DNA from: Pardosa pseudoannulata
Taxonomy: Eukaryota > Arthropoda > Arachnida > Araneae > Lycosidae
Assembly: GCA_032207245.1 (NCBI GenBank)
Contig: CM063502.1
Span: 132,423,940-132,487,939, forward strand
Direction of reading: 5' to 3'
DNA length: 64,000 nt
In this document: positions 12,121-24,735 of the stretch, piece after piece
Numbering within the stretch: position 1 is the stretch's first letter
Layout: the number at the start of each line of letters is the position of its first letter
Made by a program: the position numbers and the translations under genes
The notes under the pieces: model-generated
What the model saw: the letters and a program-made list of their open reading frames with translations, nothing else
Databases searched by the model: none
What the model was told of the DNA's origin: nothing

Positions 12121-12832
12121 ACAAAGAATTTTACTCTTATCACTTTTAATTACTAAAACTCGGGTGATCAAAAAATAACTATGCAATAAGTAAAGTATAT
12201 GAGGCATAAATTAATGGCTTATCTCTTATCAACCTGAACATGTTGAAAAATCAACAGATTCAGTTTATAATCCCTTTCCCGATAAAAAATGCATGGATAT
12301 TTTATGTGTTAGCGAAAGTTTTAAACCAATTAAAAGATTATCACACGTCAACCTGAATGTAAATAAAATAGTAAAACATTTTTCACTAGAACTCTAGAAA
12401 TACACGCATATAACTGAATCTGTTGCTTTTTCAATGCATATACGCTGACTTGTTTTCTATCCAACAAGCGGTGGAAAACATATTTCCCTCCAAAAAGGTC
12501 CAAATTTTTATTAAATCTTATAATCTAAAAGAATTTATTTTCTTAAATCAATCTCTATCCTAATAAAATTTTAATATACCATTGCAAGGAAAAAATCCCT
12601 TTAAAGAGTGAAATAGTTCAATTTTTTGCAATGTTAAAATTGTTCATTTTACAGTGACATCGCTTAAAGAATTAGCGATAATTGCTTTATAACCTCTTTC
12701 AAGTTTTATAGAGTTACAACTCTCAGTTGTTAAAAAGAGCAATGATTGCTGAAATTATTTTGACTAATGAGAGAAGTAACACGAGTCGCTGCAAAAATAC
12801 AAATAAGTAATTAAAATTTTAACAAAGAATTT
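12121..12832. repeat. Tandem duplication, unit B
   Basis: Second copy of the block described for unit A, directly abutting it. It lacks the internal 350-base part at about 12186, from insertion in A or deletion in B. Confidence 0.85.
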
Positions 12833-13360
12833 CGTTTCGCACAGTTTTCAAAACGTTAATTAATTAATCTCATCTCTGAAATTTAGATATAAATTAAAAC
12901 ATAAAATATGCAACCATTTAGAGTTATTGTAATGAGATACGTTAAGTTTAAAGTTTAGAAAGTAAAACATAGATTGCGTTACTAATTTAAATCAAACTTT
13001 TGTCTTTCTCGGAGTCAAACATCTGCTACCTCTTAAACAATAGAACATATTTGCATCATGTTAATTAAAGCAAATAAACAACACAATTTAGCAATGCAGT
13101 TCTATACAGTCTTAATTTTTCTCTGTGAATGTTTGGTGTCGGTAATCAAAGATAATTAACTGCTTTTAATTTTTATCAGGATAGTAAGCAGTTACAAATT
13201 GACGCTTTCGTTGCATTGTTAAAAATGTTGAATTTTAGTTTATACCAAAAATAGTGTTATATAAGATTATGATGTACAGGTGCATGTGAATATTTATTGG
13301 GGCCCATAACACCTAGGCAAAAGTAGACCCTAACTCCGAGCGAATTTAATTTTTATGCAT
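12833..13360. other. AT-rich spacer, no gene seen
   Basis: Nothing recognisable. A GC-richer tract, GGGGCCCATAACACC, lies near 13299 just before the solo LTR. Confidence 0.5.
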
Positions 13361-14324
13361 TGTAACGTATCCGGTCCCTGTTTTAGGTGACACAATGAAA
13401 AATAAGGTGCATCTGGGCTAATGAATTTATTTACACCTCTGCTATATACATCATTTCATGAATATACAAAAAACAATTTCCGATCACAGGTATGTGATTA
13501 GATACACGTAGGCCTGAGTAGAGACGTGTAATATCTAAGATCAGACACTGCCGAAATATTGATGATCCGACGGAAGAAACAATTCGAAAGCTCTCGCGAA
13601 AGTTCACTGAAGTAATGGTAGAATATCAAATCTCAGTTAGAGTTCCGAAGGGAAATATGCAAGCAATCCTGAAGAGGGTTATATTAAAAAAGAAAACCCA
13701 ATGCACAGGGTATCGTTTCAATCTCAGCAAGAGATATATCCCAAGACGGAATTTCGCTAAATAAAACTCTCTGATGGAGAGATTGGTCGAGGCGACCTCC
13801 GAGTTAGCCGATGCGGGCTACTCTTTAAAGAAAAGATTCCAAGGTGGGATTATAGCAAAAAAAAACTCTCTGATAGAGGGACTGGTCAAGGTGACCTCGA
13901 AATTAGCTGGTTGCTAGCTAACTAACTTCTTCTCTAAAAACCAAATCTTCTCTCGTCTCCTTTCAAGGGAGGGGCCTCTAAGAGAGGGGCCTCACCCACA
14001 ATTTCATAATTGGATCATCTAGCGATGACCTTACCTTCGAACAACTCAATTGGTCTGGGTCATGATTGTTTAAATCATCGGCCTCAAACCCAGGGGTCCC
14101 TGGAATTCTTAGAGGCTAGATCCAAGTCGCTGCAAATCCTTTGTCGTTCCGATGGTCATTTTTCTGGCGTCAGTGAAGGTGCCGAGTTGTCTGGTATATT
14201 GTTCCTCTACTATATGATACAACAGTGTAGACATCGTGGTGCCGGGGAAAACAATCCCTTTGTATCCACACACGCGAAGTCCACTTCTCAAAGCAAAGTT
14301 ATTTGATGTCGACACGCCGTTACA
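13361..14324 (-). mobile_element. Gypsy-like solo LTR, copy 1
   Basis: A 964-bp GC-richer block begins TGTAACGTA and ends CGCCGTTACA, so it has TG...CA ends with a longer inverted match (TGTAACG/CGTTACA). Its edges resemble those of the LTR at 37634-38672. An AATAAA on the minus strand near the left end (TTTATT on the plus strand near 13429) suggests minus orientation. Flanking four bases are GCAT and GCTT, an imperfect duplication. Inside are two diverged copies of a 44-base unit (about 13765 and 13864, ACTCTCTGAT...) and a repeated GGGGCCTC motif. No internal retroelement genes flank it. The frames at 14010-14306 and 14109-14348 lie inside it and are not genes. Confidence 0.65.
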
Positions 14325-17300
14325 GCTTGTAAAGTTCAGCAAAAGCAATCCATAAAGAATTTATTAATATGAAGTTCTATATGAAAAATTGGGCAAGTTT
14401 CAGTAATTTATCAATAAATAATTTTCCTCTTTTTTTTACCTTTCACAGCTCCGCTTTTAAAGTGTTTCTTTCTGATTTGTTCTGAATTTGGAATAATAAA
14501 AATAAATTCTGAATGTAACAGGAATTTAAATTAGGAGGTCTAGCTTTGTTCTTACCTATGGATTAAGTAAACTGCTTATAGCCCACGTCGTTGTGACATA
14601 CATGTAAAAACGGTAACCTGTCACAGAACAACGTGTGTGACTCACAATTTCACAAACCTAGACAAAAACTAACTAGACCAACTGCCGTCTTTCGACTAAA
14701 TGAGTAGTGTATGAATTAGTGTATGACGATAGACATAGGCCTAGACATAAATAAAGAATATGAATGAATAATGCAATTGCCACTGTTGCGAAATAGCATG
14801 CAGTTCAAAACTCGAGGAATGCGTCCAGGAATAACATTTGACCATTAAATTATTTGAATCTTAATGAAATGAGTCAAGAATGAGTCGAGGATCCCTCCGA
14901 GGCCTAGATTCAATTGGTCAATGCCTTAACTCCTTCCCTGAGTATGCTTATATGTGTCTAATAACAACTTAGTTTACTTTAACTCAATTTTTTCTGTGTA
15001 TAAATTCAATTATTTAATTACGAAAACATATATTGCACTCTATCACGGGAAGTACATCCTACAGCCCACACATGTTGTCTCTGACTTCCATGAAAAATGA
15101 TAAATTCATAACATTACTTCAGATTTACTTAAACTATCTAGAATTAATTGGGAAATTAGGGCAATTTCGAGGAAATGCTTTTAAAAGCGTCCGTCGAGCA
15201 ATAAGTGCATCTAAAGCGAGACGTGTGCGTTCGAAATACACCTTTAAGCTGCAGTCTGCAGCATAAACTCTTAATGCATCTTTAGAAACTCATTTACTCT
15301 CCTCCTAATTTGATTATAGACAATAATATGTATAGGTAAAAGGTCACCTTAAGTGTTAGGATTGTTCATTAAATATTGGTAATTTTCTTTATTTTTCTTT
15401 GTTTGCAAAATTGGTTGGCAGTTTCTTGTTTTCAGTTTCCACTAAAAATCTGTGATATCAAAATGTTAAATATATATTTGAAAAATTATTCCCGATTATT
15501 CTTTATCGATTACTTAAAATATCATAGAGTATATTTAAGAAGACATAATTTCGCTGTAACTTATATTCATTTCTCTCTATTTTACAAAGTATTTCTATTA
15601 TTATAGAAACAAATCTATTAGAAGTTACTTTGTCAAAGAAAAGTAATCGTTTCAAGGTCTTTTATCGATTTTCTGTTTAAACTATGTATTTTCCTAAAAT
15701 AAAGCTTTCTAAAATTAACTGAAGCTCTCGTTAAAATAAATGAACCCAATTACTTCACACAGTTTCTCAGATTTCGCCAATATTGTAAACAAATCAAGTG
15801 TCATATATTTCTGAGACATTAGAACTTTTAGAAATACTGTCTATGCTTTACTGCGTTATTTTCTTCAGTAATGACCAAAATTCATGCACTTAATATAGGC
15901 TCTTATGCCTAAATTTATAACTTAAAAAGTTTTCTGGGAAATAACTTAAAGCATTAAAAGCAATGAAGAAACATGGAACCAGTTTTATTACTTTTTCTTC
16001 CAAATTCTTAAAACAGTGGTATTGCAAAAGCATTATTCTTTATAAAAGACCAATAAATAAATATTTTTGAAATTTAGAGTTAGTATTTTAACATATATTA
16101 TTAATTGTTAAATTGGAAGATTGGAAATAACCTTCCGATTCTTAGCGTTTTATTTTTTTTCAGAGGGATGCTATTAGAAATATTAATAATACTGCTCGAG
16201 AAAAAAGTTATTAGATTTGTCATGCATCATACGATAGAAATAATACACATACTGTATGTTTCTTTTTCGGGAAAAGGGATTAATGTGATCATACGGTAGC
16301 TAAATATTTTCGTCATTCAGTTGTATTGATAAGACGGCAATAGAGATAAAATGAATATAAGTGGGAAATACCACTGATATAAAAAACACTTTATCCGATC
16401 CGCAATGAGATTGCATTATACTCTATTATTTGTGTATTAATATTGAAAGACCTAATACAAAAAAAGTATTAGAAAGAATGCTACAAATTATATATACTAC
16501 AATCATTGTGGTATCCGGACGTTATTAATGCCATAATAATTGAAATATTAAGAACAAAAACTGGAATTTGGAGATTTTACTCTCAATGTTTTGATGTTTA
16601 GTACTGAGAAAAAAAAAGTCAAGGGTGAGAGAATTGATGCATTTTTAACGCCTTATCAAAGTTAAGAAAGAAAAAAAAAATGTGTTTACAAAATACTATT
16701 TGTAGGTCACTAAAAATATAGAGTAACCTTGTTACTTAAGGCAAAAGGAAACATGTGAAGGATTCAAAAGAAGTCACCGTTGATCTAAGTATAAATCCTT
16801 TTATATTCGCAGAAATAGTTTTATTTTGTTAGTAAATTTAAACTGTGTAAAGAACACTAAAGTTTCGTTCTCCTACAGCAAGTACAGTAAAGCACCGTTT
16901 ATACGTTGTTCAAGGGACTGAAGTGAAATGAGATTTAAATGATGTGAAATTAAAGTTTAATAAAATTTGATTAATGCAAATTTTATGCAAGTTTATGACA
17001 AGGTAATAAATTTTAGGTTTTATAAGGTAGTAATAGCACTACTATAAGTTACTACTTAGTGAATTGAAACCATATTAGTGGTAATTAATTTCTTAAATTA
17101 AGAATTTGTCACAAAAGAGAAAAATGCATACCTTTTTAGTACATTTTAAATACTATGTACATGTGGATGCATTTTATTTAAAAAAACTAGTCTAAAACTA
17201 GTTCTCAACTAGTTTAAAAACTTCAAAAGTAATCGTCTGAGGGTCTGTTTGTCTGTACAGAATATGGGCTGAATTAAAGCCATTGAGCATTTTTTCACTA

Positions 17301-17358
17301 TTGTTTTGACATAAAAAAACAGCTTTAAAAATTTTTAGCGGTATCAAATTCATGTTAT
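14325..17358. other. Spacer with one imperfect hairpin, no gene recognised
   Basis: An imperfect inverted repeat at about 14583-14637 pairs CACGTCGTTGTGACA with TGTCACAGAACAACGTG. The frame at 15033-15266 (+) has somewhat balanced codons but no motif. The rest is A/T-rich. Confidence 0.45.
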
Positions 17359-17369
17359 AATGAAAGTGG

Positions 17370-17424
17370 TTTGGTTTGGTTTGGTTTGGAGAGCTACGGT
17401 CTACTTTTTGCAACACTAGGGCTA
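17370..17424 (-). mobile_element. tRNA-derived SINE, 5'-truncated copy
   Basis: A 55-bp piece of the SINE 3' end: on the minus strand it ends GTAGACCGTAGCTCTCC followed by repeated AAACC units. It is flanked by an exact 11-base target-site duplication, AATGAAAGTGG, at 17359-17369 and 17425-17435. Truncation at the 5' side plus a direct duplication is the signature of LINE-driven retroposition. Confidence 0.85.
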
Positions 17425-17435
17425 AATGAAAGTGG

Positions 17436-20100
17436 AATAACATCTTCACATTCTTCGTCCTCATCGTTAAAATTAGCAACAGGCAATTTCTTTTATATCA
17501 CTTCATTAACTGTGTATAATTTCATGGAAAAATTTCTACCTGTATAAGAATTAAGCAATAATAACTGAGTTCGAAAATTAGAGTTATGAAAGAGGAAAAT
17601 AATGTACATTAAAAGCAAAGCTTGTACACTAGGCTTTTTTTTTGTTGTTGTTGTTGTTCAATTTGAAATTTTAAAAAGGTAAAATATGAAAATTTGACAA
17701 TTTTTTTTACTTAAATAAAGTAAAATTATTTATAAATATTTTTATCTAAAGAACTTTTAAGTTTTACATAATATTTAAACAATGCAGCAAATATTCAAAG
17801 GTTAAGTAAAAAAAGGTCATAGTAAATCTCGTACAGTTCTCAATTCGAGAGTGATATTTTCAATTACTATTTTTTAGGATATCCACTATGTCTCTTAAAA
17901 TTTTCAAAGCATGTTAGTATATATCTAATGAGATTTCAGCAATAATATTGACCGAGATTTTATTCTTTTCTTCTCACAGACCCATTCAAAAGTTGATTTT
18001 CTTGCAAATATGATACTTCCTTTTACAAACTTTTCACTGATACCAAACATTTCCTATAATGGTCAAATAACTTGATGGGGTGTTGATGAATTTAGGATAG
18101 TTAAGTAGTAGTCGCAAGTGAGTATTGATAACAAAATGTTTCGGGATATTCTCCTCATACTACTGAAGACTAGAATGTTGTGTACAAGGGTCTATATTAT
18201 TTTTTTAAAGTTTATATTAACATACATAATTGATGCAATAAACACTAATTGGTCAACACCTGTTGCGGCCATACATACCTATGATATTACACTAAATTCT
18301 CCGTGTTTTAAAGCTAGTCCCATATTTGATATATTTGCTATATTTCTGTTTTCCCATAGTTTTATTTTTATAATAAAATTAAATCTATCTTCATCGAATG
18401 GAAATATTAAAATGTTGGGAAACCCAGATAATAAACTAAATTCTGAAAAGATCAGCAAAACATGTGGAAGGTAGCAGGATGGTATGGGGATGTATGACTC
18501 TAACAGGTGTTGAAGGATTATTGTGTATGTCATCAATAAGAGTATATTTATGTCAATGTTTTCAAAGGTAACATACAACCTAGAACACAATTTTTGAAAT
18601 TCCAATAACTTTTCTATGCTATCAGGTTGGTGAACTGTTCTTCAATCGATTCCCGCTTGAGGCTACTGTACAATCGCCCTAATGTCATTAACAACCTCTA
18701 TTTTTGAACTAATATCCTATCTGAATCACTACATATAAACATTACAGAAAATTTATAGTATGAGTTAGAATATGGTATAAGTAGTATTTCTAAAATATTT
18801 GTAAAATGTATATTTCTAAAAAAAGCTATCTAAGAATCTCTAATTTGGCTTCAGAAGAATAAATTTAAATCGGTCAATATTATTGGGAAATTCTCATTCA
18901 ATATATACCAAAACATTTGAAACATATTAAGAGACATAGAGGTTACCCAAAAAAGTACTAAATTGAAAATATAAAATTTTTATGTTTTCTAAAATTGAGT
19001 ATTTTGTTTAGAGTACTAGTTTTACATTTACTCAGTTTTCTATAAATTCATCTTAAATATATATTACGCTGTTTAAATACTGCTTGTTTTTAAGTTTAGT
19101 TATGTAAGAATATTGATTAATAGCTTTATTTATTATTTAAGTTGAAGTATATATAATTTTCATGATTTTCTCTTTTAATTGTATACCCAAATCTTTGCAT
19201 TATTTGCCTCGTATAAACAAAGAACTTCACATTAGTTACGAATACATCAGGATTGCTATAAAACGTTGTATAAATAGGAACGGCTTATAAATGAGAACCG
19301 TATAAACAATATTTTATTGTACATGATTCATCAGCCACATCGTAGCAATAAAAACAACAAAAATTTTAGTAAAACTGTTGTGTTTATGGTATCGTATTTA
19401 AGTCTAAATATTATTTAAATAACTGCAAATAGCATTCTTTAATTTCATGATTACAGGAGATCTTTCGATAATCGTAAAAATATAATAATTTATAGATATT
19501 CAATAGAAGCAGATTTTGAAGATTTTTATTTAATATCTTAAGGATAGTATGTAATTAAGTGACGTATATTCTCATCCTTAATTACAGATATCTTCAATCT
19601 AATTCTTGTGTAATTTCAGAGAGAAAAAGTTTAGAATTTTTCAATTTATCTTTAAAGAATTTTTACACAGGATATAGAAAGCTCTTCTTTGTTATTTAAT
19701 TAACATTTCGGTGAAATTTTATCAACATACTTTCCCAGTTTCTCGTTTAAAATTACAGCATTCTTAAAATCTGATAATTACTCACAGAAAATTAATCAAA
19801 CTGATGCGTCAAATTTTTAGTTTCCTCGAGTTCTTCCAAAGAGTAAAGTATCCTTACATATCTAATATTGTAGAACAAAGTTTTCAATTAATAATTAATG
19901 ATTGAAAATAAACCTGTTAAGAATAAAATAATACTTAATTTAATAAATATGATTATATATTCTGTTAAAATAGAGAATTTTATCATTTAATTTATACTTA
20001 GCTTATAAATATTAGAGAACAGAAAAGTATTGTACCGCATAATTATATCTTAATGAATTGACTTAAACACGCTTTAAGACTGCTCAAGTATGTATTATTT
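17436..20100. other. AT-rich spacer, no gene recognised
   Basis: A short (TTG)n run lies at about 17643-17658. Overlapping frames on both strands at 18118-18605 are A/T-driven, lack motifs and contradict one another, so I call neither. Confidence 0.5.
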
Positions 20101-20270
20101 TGTTTGTAAGCTACGATTAATTCTTTCCTCACCGAGGGCTAATTAAACTGAAACTTACTGTTTAAAGCTGAGTTCGAATGTCTACGCACATCCATGCCAG
20201 AAGCAAAATTCGAACTTATGGACTCCGATATCGAGATAAAAAATCTTACCCATCTGGCCATCATCCGGCT
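20101..20270 (-). mobile_element. tRNA-derived SINE, old near-full-length copy
   Basis: Read on the minus strand: an A-box-like TGGCCAGATGGG, a B-box-like AGTTCGAA, then GGCATGGATGTGCGTAGAC, and a 3' part that aligns with the younger copy at 54971-55153. Many substitutions and no clear duplication indicate age. Confidence 0.7.
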
Positions 20271-21558
20271 GCTTAAAAATGGATTCAATTTATGGTTATT
20301 TCATGATTTACTTCCTTAAGGTTGTATCATAAAAACTATAAAGTAGTAATAATTATAATATACGCTATCGTATAATACACAAACTATAGAATACTGTCAT
20401 TTGGTAGTATAATTGAGGTAATATGTATCCATTATTCGATATGTTTCTTCGGTTATAATTCTTCTATACACCATTCTATTATATTTTTAGATAGAACATA
20501 AATAGTAATTATTTAATGTTATATTCCTGAATTTCAAATTTCACACTTATAAACCATTTTCAAAAAACAGTTTAACAAAATTTGCAAAAACAAAAAACCA
20601 CGTATTGATACCGGCAGTAGTGCTCTTATTTAACCTTTTATATCAATTAGTTGTTTTCCAGAAAATTAAATCTTTTTTTATTATATAAGACTGAAAATGG
20701 AAGAATAATTATCAACATATTTTTAAAATTTATAAATGCCTATCATAAAATACTTTAACTTTTGTTATGTAAATAGAACTTGTTTTTAAAAATTAGTGTT
20801 TAACGAGGCACTCTAAACAACCTTGTGCAACCATCTACTGAATTCTTATCATGCATATGATAATTAAATCTCCTTTCAGAGGAAATCGACGTTTCTATAA
20901 CTAATAAATGGGGACTTCATATCTTATTTCAAGTCTCAAAAAATTAGGAACTTGTTTTTCTTCACATCTTCATTTTTAAGTATCCTTAATAATGCTTCAC
21001 ACTCTCTTGAGTGGTCGGACAACCTTTCATGTCTTGCTACTGGAATATTAATTAAACCGACACTTTCTATTTAATACTTCGAGAACGGCTGCATCATATT
21101 GCAACGGTTTTAAATTGATTTATAGGACGAATGTATCATATATGATATTTGAAAGTAACATTCAATTATTCTTATTACCATTGCATATAGCCCATTGTAT
21201 GTTATAGTGCAATTTCGCAACACTAGGTAATCGACTGAGTCAATTTAAAAAGTGTTGGATATATGATATTCCGGTCCTCCTAGAGTTACATCTGGTTCTA
21301 AATGGCTACATATATCAAAGCGTACTATAACATTCGAACTCTTAAATAATCTTTATGTTCTGTATGATTACAGCTTAGGTAGTTAATCATTAAGAACACA
21401 GACCTAGATATTTGTGATAATTTTAAAGGAATACAAAAGCCGATATTTCGGTTTATAAAAAATATATAAAATAAGATAAAAGCAGAATAAAAATTCTCGG
21501 TACCCAATGATAAAAGAAGAAACGATAACGCAAAAAAAGTTACTCAAACAGAAATTTG
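20271..21558. other. AT-rich spacer, no gene seen
   Basis: Only A/T-rich sequence. A little more complex near 21000-21300, but no frame or repeat could be assigned. Confidence 0.5.
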
Positions 21559-21560
21559 TA

Positions 21561-22563
21561 CACTGCTCAAAAAAATTAGGGCAGCAAGCAAAAAAGTTGA
21601 GAAAACCGTGAGAGGCAGCCAAGTATTAGTATAAAATGGATAGCACAAGATCAAAGAGCAATACAGAAAAAAAGACGTAAAAAATTGTAATTAAGCTTTA
21701 ATTCTTTGAAAATGTCGAAAAAATATGAAAAGATGGTTTAGAGCAACAATTTGGTTACATGTAAATGATAAATAAAAAGTATTCTTTAGAAATGATGCAA
21801 GATTTTTAATATGGCGTATGGTCTCCTGGAACAGCTAAAACTGCTACACATTTTCAATGGATTTTCCATGGATGAGATGATGTTAACGATAAGAATTTGG
21901 GGAATACTGTTCCACTCCTCAAGAAGTGCAAGCTCCAAGTCTCGGACAGTAAAAGGAGGCCTTCTTCTCGGAGTAATGCGTCGTCCGAGCATGTCCCAAA
22001 CATGTTCGATTGGATTGAGGTCAGGAGAACACGCTAGCCATTACATACGCTATATTGTTTCAGTTTCAAGCATGTTCTCAAAAAGACGAGCTGTACGCTG
22101 TCTGGCATTATCATTCTGGGAAACAAAGGAACCTTCAATGGCTGCAGCGTAAGGTACGACATGAGGTCTCAGTATATCGTCTGCATACTTTCGGGCCTAC
22201 CAAGTACCATTCCGTACTGTATGCAGGTCCAGATTCAAGTCTGTATATAATACGCCATACCATGGATTCCGGTAAATCAAGTTGTTTACACATTTTCACG
22301 TCACCTTTTCTCAAAAAACGTAACTGAGCAATCAAATTTCACAGTTAAGGCAGTGAAACAGACGTTTCTGCAACATCTTGATCTCTGCCCATATATTGAT
22401 TTCTGGTTTTTGACGTCATGAACTTTGATATGCATATGAAGTTTTCTTCTTCTATTTCTTACAGGCTTTAAATTATGAATGATTCATTTTATGTTACCCA
22501 TCGGTGTAAGTATTTGTATAATTTCATTAAAACCATATGCTCCTCTAATTGTTTTGAACAGTG
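21561..22563 (-). mobile_element. Tc1-type DNA transposon, internally deleted (second lineage)
   Basis: A 1003-bp element flanked by TA (21559-21560, 22564-22565). The left end CACTGCTCAAAAAAATTAG matches the reverse complement of the right end CACTGTTCAAAACAATTAG. The element is shorter than usual for its family and the transposase N-terminal half is missing, consistent with an internal deletion. Confidence 0.85.
21806..22300 (-). pseudogene. Tc1 transposase C-terminal half, broken
   Basis: Minus-strand remnants in order: MVW near 22260, TDLNLDLHTVRNGT, ARKYADDILRPHVVPYAAA, a second catalytic aspartate in QNDNARQ (the usual PH after NAR is lost), CSPDLNPIEHVWDMLGRR with the third catalytic glutamate, DLELALLEEWNSIP, and the end AVLAVPGDHTPY before a stop at 21806. 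At least three in-frame stops and one frameshift near the C-terminus break it. It belongs to the GDHTPY-type Tc1 group, distinct from the GGSTNY-type pair elsewhere in the window. Confidence 0.85.
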
Positions 22564-22678
22564 TATTTCATGGTAGAATAAGGTAAGATAGATTTTTGTT
22601 ATAAATTAAATTGTAATTTGTATGCCAGAAAATCCCCAGTCATCATAGTCAACATAAATGGAGGATCAAATGCCAAAT

Positions 22679-22817
22679 GGGAACGATGCTGCCTTTTGGT
22701 ACCAGAGGTTGTGGGTTCAAACCCAGATTCTGACATGGATCTTCGTAATCGTTTGAAGCAATGGGTTTTGGTCTAGTTAGCCATCGTGTAGCAAAAAAGT
22801 AGACTTCAAGGCTCTAT
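22679..22817 (+). mobile_element. tRNA-derived SINE copy
   Basis: Plus-strand copy with GATGCTGCC, TTTTGGTACC, the B-box region GTGGGTTCAAACCC, ACATGGATCTTCGTAA and the 3' part AGCAAAAAAGTAGAC. Near-identical flanks ATCAAATGCCAAAT (22665-22678) and ATCAAATCCAAAT (22818-22830) look like an aged target-site duplication. The A-box part is 5'-truncated. Confidence 0.75.
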
Positions 22818-22830
22818 ATCAAATCCAAAT

Positions 22831-23728
22831 TATAAAAATATATTACATTTTTAAATAATATACAAAGTTACAATTTCCTTTCTCATATATTTAGGGAAGT
22901 AAATGTTAAATATAAATTGCTTTTATATGTCAATTTTCCTTTTTTATTATTTCCTTTGACAATTTATGCGTGTGTATTTTCTTTACTTCAAAATTAGATG
23001 CTTTAACTACTGAGAACATATTTTTTAAGTTAAAATTATCTACAGTTTGAACAAATATAAATAATATGAACTTAAAGTTCAACGTAAATAATAAATTAAT
23101 AATGACTTAGTTAATAATAACGTAAATAATTTAAACTTCAATTAACTTTTAGTTAGCTTATAACTCGGTAAGTTATCTTGAGAGCACTCTACAGATAGGG
23201 AAATTCATAGATCAATTATGATTGAGAGGGAGAAATTGCTTGGGGATAAAATCTGTGAGTCCCCACAAAAACAGTTAAAGGTTAAATTAGAAATGTATCC
23301 ATAAAAATACCGTATGTATAAAGAGTTTTCTTTAATCTGCTATTGACACACACACATAAATAGAATATTGCCTATTTTGCTTTGAAATTTATCTCAAATA
23401 GTGAATTTGTTTGAGCAAAATCATATGAATGTTATACACTTAAACAGCTTAAAAATAAATTCTGCAATTCTTATGAAAATTTGTTTAAAAAACTATAATA
23501 GACCAACTGCGATAACCGACGTTAGCGTGCAAAATTTAAACTTTTCTGAATTTTATCCACGAGTGTGTACTGTAGTATTTGCTTATGTATTTTCGTGATA
23601 AATGTTGTCAACATTGCAGACCTTATAAATACTACTTGGAAAATATTCAAAACAACTTGTTTTTAAACTTACACTTATGTCTAAACACCTTGAGATGTAT
23701 TACTGCCTCGATACAAACTCCCGCTTTC
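22831..23728. other. AT-rich spacer, no gene seen
   Basis: Nothing beyond A/T-rich sequence and short chance frames (for example 23401-23598). Confidence 0.5.
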
Positions 23729-24260
23729 ATACATGAATACTCCTTTGCTCTTTTATTTAATCATTTGCATTTATCTTCAGCATTATTCATTCTTACAGGT
23801 CATTTTTCTAGTCCTTCACAACAGATTTTTGGACAAGAGGAATGTGAAAGAGTTTTAGTTTAACATAACTGTTTGAAAATACCTGGGTACGTATATTTGG
23901 TATAGAAATATATTAATACCTATTATTAACTAAAAAGACATTAATTAACTACACTAACTACATTAGTTTCATAATGTAACAATGAGGAAATTCCTTCTTC
24001 AGTGTAAACTCTGTTCAGAACTAAATTTACTATAACTAGATTTTAATGAAATTAATTGAAGTCTGTTATTAACATACTTTTAGAATCATTTACTGTTACT
24101 TTATAACGTCTATAATTAGTGTACAAAATTATGAAATTAGAAATAGTTAGCTTTATATTAATTTATGTTTGTATCTGTTACTTTTATAAAAATCTTGAAT
24201 TTTGGTTAGAAATCATATTCAAAAAATCTTCGGTCATATTGAAACGTTTCATAAATAGCT
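23729..24260. repeat. Old tandem duplication, unit A
   Basis: Shares long interrupted matches with 24264-24735, such as TTTATTTAATCAT, GCATTTATCTTCAGC and TCTATAATTAGTGTACAAA. Identity looks about 75-80 percent, so the duplication is old. The plus-strand frame 23579-23863 crosses into it and has no motif. Confidence 0.7.
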
Positions 24261-24263
24261 AAT

Positions 24264-24735
24264 CAAGCTCAAAACTTCTTTGCTCATTTATTTAATCATC
24301 TGCATTTATCTTCAGCGTTATTCATTCTTATAGGTCATATTTTTTTAGCTTTTCCAAACTTAATTTTGGACAACAGGAATCTAAAAGAGTTTTACTTTAA
24401 CATATCTGTTGGATAATATCTCTTCAAATGTCCGGCGAATTCAAATTTATTATACAAATAAATTAAGCCGTCTTATCAGTTAAAAAATTCCCTACAGCAT
24501 AATAATAAGAAAATTCTTTCTCAAAGTAAACTCTGCTCAAAGTTCTAAAACTCACTACAACTAGCTTTTATTGAAACTAATTAAGGCATATTGTTAATAT
24601 TCTTTCAGAAGTATTAACTATTATATTGTAAAATCTATAATTAGTGTACAAATTTGTAAATACTTATGAGAAATGGTTAGTTCTATACTAGTTCATATTT
24701 TTTTCTGTTAGTTTTATAACAATATGTATTTTTAG
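24264..24735. repeat. Old tandem duplication, unit B
   Basis: Second, diverged copy of the preceding unit in the same orientation. Confidence 0.7.

Noticed and set aside
14010..14348. Frames of 98 and 79 codons on both strands
   Set aside because: They lie inside the solo LTR, where GC-richer non-coding sequence opens frames by chance.
18118..18605. Overlapping frames of 118 and 108 codons on opposite strands
   Set aside because: Both are rich in I, L, F, N and K as random A/T-rich DNA gives, they conflict, and neither shows a domain or a splice context.
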